The notes under the pieces are model-generated. The model searched no databases. It was not told the origin of the DNA and saw only the letters and a list, made by a program, of their open reading frames with translations. Position numbers and translations under genes: made by a program. From Medicago truncatula (taxonomy: Eukaryota; Streptophyta; Magnoliopsida; Fabales; Fabaceae), in NCBI RefSeq assembly GCF_003473485.1, contig NC_053049.1:29037292-29101291 (forward strand): a stretch of 64,000 bases of DNA, in the 5' to 3' direction. Shown piece after piece: positions 55,753-64,000 of the stretch (position 1 is its first letter; each line of letters opens with the position of its first letter).

Positions 55753-58131
55753 TGATTAGGATTACCAAGTTGAGTGTTATGAAGTTATTAATATACAAAT
55801 AGGCTTTTCCATTGCTCATATTATACCCATTATGATGTAGATCAGACATACATATGTTTCATATGAATCTTGCTTTATTAATATTACTTCAATGCCTTAC
55901 ATTCTTTTTGCATTTTGTTCTAACTTCTGTTTTGGCATGAATACTATTTTATATTTATTTACTAAATGGCTAATTACTAATATATTTCAAAATAGCTTGT
56001 ATTATTCATATATTTCAAGTGAATTAACTAGGCCTACTCAAGTGATTTTGTTTTTTTAATCAATCTTGGTTATGAGATTTTTAGATTGTATTGATAGTTA
56101 TTAATCTCTTTTTAAAATACAAGATGCACAACTTGATTTGATTGTGATGTATAAATGAGTCCTTGTGTCCACTGCAACACAGAACAATATATAGTGCATG
56201 TTTAGATCAACAAGGAATTAAATAGAATCATTGTGTGCAATCTTGATTTTGGCAAACTTTATACTTTAGTGCTTCTATTCGCGAGTTTGGATCTGCTTCG
56301 TTTACTAATGAGTCTAGTTTTCCAGTTTGTTGCACAAATGTCTGCACTTGTCACAAAAAACTTTCAACGGCCAAGATTAAAACTTTAAAAATCAGCATTT
56401 TTCTAATGTAAAAAGAGAGTGAAAACGTTTCTCAGTTTCAGTGTTGTTCTCACTGCAAAGTCGTCTCTGAAGTCTGAACAATGCTTAGGGCAGGAAGAAT
56501 GTGTCGCTAATGTCAAATGAAATTAATTCTTACTGTGACTAGAAGTAAGCAAATGGCAGGAAGAAAGTGCTAACAAGGTAGCAAGACCACAGCAGGAAGA
56601 AGGGAAAAAATGAAATGAAAAAGGGGGAAAGCATAGCGATTTGGGAAACCGGCGAAGCAGGATGGCACGACCAACGGAAGGCTGTGAGGCAAGACGACAC
56701 AGCTAGTTGGGTGAAAAAACAGGGGTTGTGTTTCAATTAGTCAATGATGCGCAAGATTGCATTGCAGGACGAAGTGGCGAAACAGTGCAGCAGAAGGGAG
56801 CGTCAAGATGGCGTGGTGAGACGGAAGATCAAAATAGGTTCCAAGTTCACGAGTAGGATTGTGTTTCAATCAATCTGTTTTTTTATTAAATTAAAAAAAT
56901 AGTCATCTTTAAAGTTTTAATCTTGTCTATTAAAAAGTTTATGTGACACTTAGACATCTATGCAACATTCTGGAAAAGTAGACTCATAGTAAATGGAGCA
57001 GAGCTGGACTCTACACAGTGTTTAACAATTTGGAGCTACTATTAATTATAACAACCTTTCACGCTGTGTATTTATGCTAGAAAAGGTATGTAAGGCTGGC
57101 TAGAAGGCACAAGTATTTGTTTGGCACATAAAGGTCAAATTGTGGCAAAGGAACATGGCTTCAAATCAAGTGTTAGAGGTGACATGGTGACAAATTCAAG
57201 TTACTTTGGATATAGGGCATTATTATTATAATTATAATAATCTTCTGTTATTGGAATCCAAGTTGAATCTGACTCATTGGACTGTACTGTATAAAGGCCT
57301 AAACGAGAAGGGAAGCAATGGTACCAAAATCTTGAAAACTTAGAACAAGAAACATGTGCAAGCATGTGCATTCTGTTCCCACCACAAGGTCCAGCTAAGA
57401 ATCAATTCTAGGCTATACTAACAGCATTACACACTATCAGCTCCCTGCTTCTCAATCACTGCCAACATCTTGCTTACTCTCACCAAACACGTACACCACT
57501 CACAAACACATTGTTTAGTGCAAATATCATGAGATGAAAATGGAACATATTATACTTTGATGTTTAAATCTATCATCGTAATTAGTCACATCTCTTTAAT
57601 AGTGTCAATGACATTCACTTGTTTGGCCTTTTTGACCTGTGCAGAATAATGTTCTTTGTTTTTTGACAGAAGAAAAAGTTAATGTAATTTTTAACAACTT
57701 AAATTTCAGTTTATCATTTTTGTATAGAATATTGTAAAAGTTTGCTCTTGGTGTTCAACAAAACTAGGTTACTGTGGTATTTTTTGTTTTTGTTTTTAAA
57801 TAACAAGTCCTGCATTGATGAGTAGTTTTAGGACAAGTTAAGTATACACAAATAAGATGAGGTGAATTTCAAATTGATTTGAGGTTTTGGATTATGTACC
57901 TTAAGCTTTTGGCACTAAAGTCCAACTCATTAACTCTCCCAAACTTTGACAACTAAAGTCTATTTTACCCAACACTCCATTTATTAGGTTTGTGCTAAAA
58001 ATTCAACACTTTTGCAGATGATTTATGATTTTAGCCGACTGTATTATAATTCCTTGTTAAGGATTGGATTACCCTTAACAAAAGTAGTACATAAACAATA
58101 ACTCCATCACTAATTTAATTGGATAAAATCA
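55753..58131. other. Intergenic, no gene seen
   Basis: F-box 3' flank, then AT-rich text. 56530-56800 is locally G/A-rich (repeated GGCAGGAAGAA words) with a weak minus-strand frame that lacks any family. No RNA gene or element ends are recognised. Confidence 0.4.
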
Positions 58132-58278
58132 ATGAAACACGTACACTTCTTGGATTAGGTGTGTTCCAGTGTTGAACACTGACACCGACATGTCACCTAT
58201 AATTACACTGAGTTATATCATTTTTTCAAATTGTTGTCGGTGTCCGTGTCATGTCTGGTGTCCGTGTTCGTGTTTCAT
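58132..58278. mobile_element. Small MITE
   Basis: 147 bp with ends ATGAAACACGTACAC and, reverse complemented, ATGAAACACGAACAC (14 of 15). The interior is rich in GACACCGACA and TGTCGGTGTCCGTG words. Target duplications are not clear, so the superfamily is not assigned. Confidence 0.6.
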
Positions 58279-60240
58279 AGGTTATAATTGTTCCTTTCTC
58301 TTTCAGCTGCATGACCCATCAGGTATTTTTATAGTTTAATCTATGCATATCAAACAAATATATCCATCTCACAATAAATCAGTTCAAGTTTCCAGCTCAG
58401 TGGAGAGTTTAACTAATTTGGTAGCTCATGAATAGTCATTATCAATAACCTTAGCAACCACATGGCACATGGATTGTATCCTGCATCTATTGTAAAATGC
58501 AACCAAATGATTCGACCTTTTTTCGAAATAGTTTTTTCTCCATTATCCGGATTTGAACCAAACAAATGATTCAACCTATATATATAAGAAATTTAAAGTG
58601 CGTGGAATCACAAATACAATAAATCATATTAATAATTGTTCGATCAACATTAAACAATCTAAATATCAATATAAATTTTAATTTGTTTTAAAATCTAAAT
58701 ACAAATTTAAAATTTAAACCGTTTAATTTTGATCAAACAACCATTGATACAACGGACTGCTTGTTGCAAACCAACTCAATGCATATGGCCCTCTGTCAAA
58801 TCATCATCCAAATATATATAGAAATAGATGCACCTAGCTAGCTAGATAATCGATCAATATATACTATATAAGATAACTGTTATCATGGTCCAAAAATAAG
58901 ATAACCAGTATCCATCCATGAATATACATGCATAATAATGTAACACAATCATATCATATCATATCATATTTTTCCCCTCTTCTACTTTTCTATGATATGT
59001 GGTGAATTTGCACAAGCATTTCATCACAGAAAGAGATTAATAATTTGATTGCCACGAGGGAGACAATGCCTAGAAAACCGCAAGACACTTGAAAGCCCTG
59101 TTATGAAAACTGACTCAACATGCACCAAATGGACCACACACCATGAGCTATAGGCCATACTTCCGGTTAACACGCTGCCAAATCTAGCCACACTCCACCT
59201 CTCATCTTTAAAAAGCTTCACCATTTAAGACATTCACTTCACTCACAAACATTTTGTACCACCAAGCTTTCTTTGTATAACAAGTACGTAGTAATTGATG
59301 TCTTGCATGTATTTATGGACATGTCTGTTTACTATTGTTTGCATGGTATTTTGCTACTAAGCTTTGTACTATGTACTTATATTTATGGACATGTCTATCA
59401 CTTATTTATCTTGAATATCATTTTTTTCACGTTGCAGACAGGTTCACACTTCACAACAAATAAATATACGACAACAATTAATAAAAACTATACAATCTGA
59501 AATAACTTATAATAAACGACAACAATAATCAATCTTTATCTTATTAGGTGAGGATGCTACATGAATCAAATTACGTTATAGTGTTTTATAAAAAATCGTA
59601 TTGATATTGTTTGTTGCACGCAGTTCGAGTTGAACCTAATCATGCACAGACAAAGCAATCTATGTGAAGTTCTCAATGATTTTGTACATGCAACTATTCA
59701 AGTTTTGTTTAAGTGGATAGATATCACACAGTGTAAGAATTTACTTACTACTATGCATTCACTAAGTGATGTGCGACAAGCCACGTTTCAAGCTCTTTGC
59801 AACTCAAGTTTACCCAAGTTAAGTTGCTGTGCAATGTGCATTTATTCAAGCCCACGAGCAAATATGACAGTGTACTACAACGTAGCTATAGCTAGCATGA
59901 TCTCTAGCTAGCTAGTAGGAGCAAAGACCTCCATGTTTCTTTGATTCAAAGAATGATTATTTGCTCAATCTATATCTATCTATATGCAATGGATTTCATC
60001 TTTGTCTTAACGGCTTTATTTATTTCTTTATTTATTTTCATCTTTTATAACTCATGTATAGCAACTTTTGAGTTGACTTATACTTGTTCTAAAATACTCC
60101 ATTAATTTAACGGATCTTGCTAATTAGTGCTCTAAATAGAAGAAAAAAAATTATATTGAAAATAACATATTAGACACTTTTATTGTATTTTTTTTTACAC
60201 TTTTAAGAGTTTGACTATATATTCTAAGATATTTTTACTA
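58279..60240. other. Intergenic, no supported gene
   Basis: Holds an (ATATC/ATCAT)n microsatellite near 58952-58970 and a direct repeat TATTTATGGACATGTCT at about 59311 and 59390. Open frames at 59273-59500 and 59630-59911 have no recognised family. A TATA-like TTTAAAAAG near 59207 could belong to an unannotated transcript, but there is no positive evidence. Confidence 0.35.
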
Positions 60241-60715
60241 TGGGCAATGCTATTCCAAGCGAACCATAATTTCACGAACTTATCCCAAATTCAATGCCAC
60301 CGTTGGATCTTATCTAGCACAAAGCATGGATGGTAGGATAAAAGGATGATGTCATACCACAGTCACACGCGAACTACAAGGAAGTCGTGATGTTTTTGCT
60401 AATATTTTTTTGGCTAAAAGCAGCATTACACCCTAAAGTTAATTTCAAGATAAATTATAGTGAAAATGTACCAAAGAGGCAAAAATACAACTAAAAAGGG
60501 GAAAGATCTAAATCACCTAAAAGGGTAATGCTGCTTCTAGCGAAAAAATATTAGCAAAAACATCACGAATTTTTTGTAGTTTTTTGGCGTGTAACTGTAG
60601 CATGACATCATTCTTTTATCCCATCATCCATGCTTTGTGCTAGATAAGATCCAAAGGTGGCAGTGGATTCAGGATAAGTTTGTGAAATTATGCTTTGCTA
60701 GGAATAGCACTACCA
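60241..60715. mobile_element. MITE with ~190-bp inverted repeats
   Basis: 475 bp whose left arm (60241-60440) and right arm (60520-60715) are inverted copies at about 85-90%: TGGGCAATGCTATTCC against TGGTAGTGCTATTCC at the tips, and GATCTTATCTAGCACAAAGC shared without change inside. Flanks CTA and TTA may be a 3-bp target. Non-coding. The RNA would fold into one long hairpin. Confidence 0.85.
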
Positions 60716-62299
60716 TTAACTTCAAGAGGATTTAATGTTGCTGCATTCATAAGACTGAATTTCAAATTCTTGTAGAATATTAATCAACTATTTATCAATA
60801 ACACAATTGACTATTCCAAATCAATTTTTCTTTTACAAATTATTCCAAGTTGAAATATCACGTAGCTTAATTACATGGACAAACGTCATCGTCAACCATC
60901 ACATGGAGTGGGTTCAATGAGCCTTTGAAAACCCTGAAACTTTGCTAGATTTCACTTCAAATAGGGGACCGCTTTGTATATACCTAGGTGGCTCAACCTA
61001 AGTAATTAAGCATGGTTTGCTCTTTGTCTTTGTGCATCGGTGCATCTAAAGCTGGCTAGCCAATAGCACACATATGTAAATAATCATTCCGATCTCTAAA
61101 TATATGAGACATCGAAATTGCATATACATCCAAAGTGTTTCTATTATTAGTTACTTTTATTTGAGTGGCTAGCCAATGCAAGAGTAAATGAAGGAGATAA
61201 ATTAAAATTAAGCAGGAGTAAAAAAAATTCATTTTGCATTTTTCTGCTCATAACAGCATGGTTCACCACACTTCAAGTCAATAAGTCCAAAGAAAGTATC
61301 ACGGAGATAATAGCTAAAGCACAATCTTTTTCTAACTAAACCTACTTCTTAAACATTGAGTCTTGTATTCTCTCTTGTCGACATGCACATGCCACTTGAC
61401 CATACAATTTGAGAGCATTCTAAACAAGAATCAAAGTACATACAATATACACACACTTTTAGAGGGCTTCCACAAGTTAACTTGGCTTAGGCAAGGGCTG
61501 GATAATTTGGAAACATAATGTTAAATTAGAGTTACGTTTCTACTACTGTTTTTTATCTATTCAGCATTTCCGCAACTACCAAACACTTGTGCCTAAATAA
61601 ATTCACAATGGGTACAAAGAGATCATTAATTTTTTGTGAAGGGACCAATATTTGAAATTTTTGGTCCCTTTCTCCTTCATTTTTCTCATTTTTTTTTCTT
61701 TTTGAGAGTCTTATTTTGATGATGTCTCTTGGTTCTCTTGTATCCGCCCCTAACTTAGATTGTTGCTAATTCTAAAAGCAACCTCAAACTTAATTGCAAA
61801 TCTAAGAGAAACATTTCAATTCTTCTACTTGATTATATAGAGGGTAAATAGTATCAAAACAATTTTGAAGGTATAGTGAAAATAATACATACATATATAT
61901 AATTTTTTCATAAATATAAATTCATTTAGTAAGTTATTGAATTGTGTCAAACTTAACATATTAATTAAACATTTTTATTAAATGACGTAAATCATGATGT
62001 ATCTCACTATGGAGTATATCAAATGATTTTAAATTTATGTAAAATTTGATTAATATGATATAAACATTCAATCAAACAATCAATTCTATATGTATGAAAA
62101 ACATAATAGTGAGTCGTGTAAAGAGACCTTAATCTTATGCAAGTTGGAGAAATAGTCAACTAATGACAACTCATCTTACATTATTTTAAGTATATTTTCA
62201 GTCATTTTTATTTAGTTTTCATCTAAATTAGAGGAATTTTAGAATAATTGCCTATGGTATTTGGGAAATTTTGTAATTTTTTCATTTCTAGTCAAGTAA
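60716..62299. other. Intergenic, no gene seen
   Basis: AT-rich. At about 61640-61675 AAGGGACCAA and TTGGTCCCTT form a 10-bp stem. No exon or element end recognised. Confidence 0.4.
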
Positions 62300-63540
62300 T
62301 TATATTTTTCCAGAAACTAAACAGTTCTAGGATGTTTTTGATGTAATTCAAAGCAAAATCAAGAAAATCGGCAAACCAAAACATCTTATGAGAATTTGAG
62401 AAGACAATGAGTGAAGATTCAAGAGATCTTTGAAGACATTACAAGAAGGAAGAATTATGTTTCATAAGTCCTAAGACAAGTTATATGGAAGAAAACACCA
62501 AAAAAGACAAAGAAACAGGTGATTATGTGTGGAAGCCCTGGGTGCACAAAACTACACTCATTGGCGTCCCCTAATGCGCAAAAATGCTCATATGCGCCCC
62601 CAAGTGTAATCTGCGTGCCCCATGTGTGCTATTTCGGAGAATAACTGCTTTTTGCTACTTTTCGATGGAATAACACAGTTTTCAGCCCAAATTTAGTGGA
62701 AAACAAGCATATAAATACAACTCCTCTCATTCACAATTATTCATTCAGAACGAAGTGTTCAAGAGGAAGGCACGCACTAGGAGCTTGAAGGGAGGAGTCT
62801 CTCTCCTCACTCTAGTCTCTAGGGTATGTTTTATTTCATTTTTAATTTGACTTTAGTTACCACAAGTAACTAATCCTTATTTGAGTAGAGTCTTAAGATG
62901 AACCTTATTTTATTTGTTGGATCTATTTAATTAAAGTCTTTTTTTTATCTAGTTCTTTTATGTGTCCTGTTTAATTTTATTATGCAAATGTTTTAATACT
63001 TTCACCCAAATTAGGACATATTTGAGATAACGGTAAATAATCACTCGAATTAAGGAGGTGACTTGCCTAAGATAGCGGTGAATACTTACTCGAATTAGGA
63101 AGTATCTAAGATAACGGTGGATAACCCACTCAAATTAGGGAAATTGTTATATCTAAGAAAACGGTGAATGAACTTAGAATAAGACCGAAATCCTAATCTG
63201 AACGTTGCAAAGTAATTTTAATATGCCGATGTACTTCTAAGATTCATAAATGATAGAACATTTAAGATAAATTTAGGAACTCTAATTTAAGTATATGCTT
63301 CAATTACTTTTAAGAGAGTAAGACCCCACGCTACAAGCTAGGAATGCGTACAAAACCACTCTAGGATTGATAATCCTACAACTGTATATCGCCTTAAATC
63401 ACGTGTGAATCTCGTGCGACTCAATTGTTGGAAGGGATAGAACCTCACGAACTCATCATTTAAATGAGTCATTTAACCAATCCTTGAATAGAACCTCACG
63501 AACTCATCATTTGATATGTTTTCAATAAAGGGGCTTTGAA
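62300..63540 (+). mobile_element. Probable LTR-retroelement piece, running right
   Basis: A C/G-richer stretch (GGCGTCCCCTAATGCGCA, ATGCGCCCCCAAGTG) precedes a TATA-like ATATAAATAC at 62711-62720 and transcribed-style text, as in some gypsy LTRs. Beyond it, about four loose repeats of AAGATAACGGTGAATA and ACTCGAATTAGG occur at 63015-63170. Borders are not determined and no coding domain is visible within the window. Family and completeness cannot be judged. Confidence 0.3.
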
Positions 63541-63804
63541 GAATCCTAAGCATCCCTAACATTCTACAATTAAAAACAAGTTACTCTAGCAAACATATCA
63601 AATTGTACAAACTCCTCCCATTTACTTTATTTTATAGTATTATTTATTTTATTCTTTGCTTTAATTAAGTAACGTGAATTGCTTAATTGAAACGACAATT
63701 CATATGGATACAATACTCTACTTATCACTTTATTAGTTGGTAACGATTTGATACACTTGATAAATTGTCTATCATCGACTCACATGATTGATTAAAGTGT
63801 TTAA

Positions 63805-64000
63805 TATGTTTTTGGTCCCTGTAAATACACTAACTTTTCATTTTAGTCTCTATAAAATTTTCAATCACTGCTTTTGGTCCTATTTTTAAGTCAACTTTTG
63901 TAAAAAAAAAATTAATGAAATTGTGCATAATTGTGTATAATATTAATCACTTAAAAAAATGAGAATTTTTTAACTAAATATGAATTTTTAATCTCCAAAA
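63805..64000. repeat. Half of a fold-back MITE at the window edge
   Basis: Starts TTTAATATGTTTTTGGTCCC and continues GTAAATACACTAACTTTTCA and TTTTAGTCTC, the style of the MITE at 3947-4239. The window ends before the second arm. Confidence 0.5.

Noticed and set aside
58800-59300. A microRNA precursor or lncRNA promoter
   Set aside because: I checked by eye for common conserved miRNA sequences (such as miR156, 159, 166, 167, 172, 396, 399) and saw none; the TATA-like motif alone is not evidence.
59630-59911. 93-codon frame as a small protein gene
   Set aside because: No signal peptide or family; the region is intergenic in character, and the frame could be chance.

Overview
This window is nuclear DNA from a flowering plant, most likely a legume of the Medicago/Trifolium/Pisum group. 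It is AT-rich, its genes have GT-AG introns with TATA boxes, and its proteins are plant-specific (NAC, DIVARICATA-type MYB, PLS-class PPR, plant MATE, type-C response regulator, F-box with FBA domain). The mobile-element fauna also fits a legume: tRNA-like SINEs, Stowaway-like and fold-back MITEs, L1 LINEs with RNase H, TTF-zinc-finger hAT elements and solo LTRs. The species is inferred; no search was run.

Layout. 1.5-4.6 kb: DIVARICATA-like MYB gene (-) whose 2.3-kb intron is full of repeats. 6.3-10.8 kb: eight-exon MATE transporter (-) with a 612-bp hAT-type MITE in intron 3; a relic of a second MATE copy lies at 12.1 kb. 13.2-14.2 kb: dead LINE (-). 15.1-20.2 kb: a type-C response regulator (-) surrounded by traces of its own duplication (a duplicated 3' flank, an inverted exon-2 relic and a second relic), interleaved with two SINEs, a probable solo LTR carrying a 49-bp minisatellite, a Stowaway-like MITE and a hAT remnant. 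20.9-22.6 kb: five-unit 173-bp tandem array with older related copies carrying a perfect 17-bp-arm hairpin. 24-25.4 kb: probable solo LTR.

27.9-30.7 kb: NAC082-like transcription factor (-) with a coding 14-residue repeat tract and a 38-codon uORF as the only AUG ORF seen in its leader. 32.2-43.7 kb: decayed host genes (ABCB nucleotide-binding domains 1 and 2, a family-17 beta-1,3-glucanase) and a dead LINE split by a 1.68-kb hAT element; in the middle sits an intact histone H3 gene with classic S-phase promoter motifs. 44.3-48.8 kb: gluconokinase (+) converging on a small conserved coiled-coil gene (-). 51.3-53.5 kb: intronless PPR gene, likely orthologue of At3g25970. 54.6-55.8 kb: F-box/FBA gene just downstream of a near-perfect 93-bp triplication and a Helitron-like 3' end. 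55.8-64 kb: no convincing gene; two MITEs and, at the right edge, a probable LTR-element piece.

The genes form no operon or biosynthetic cluster; they are an ordinary plant mixture of regulators (MYB, NAC, response regulator, F-box), transport (MATE), chromatin (H3), carbon metabolism (gluconokinase) and organelle RNA processing (PPR). The most noteworthy signals are the NAC uORF, the NAC coding minisatellite, the response-regulator duplication graveyard, the 173-bp array and the nested LINE/hAT insertion.
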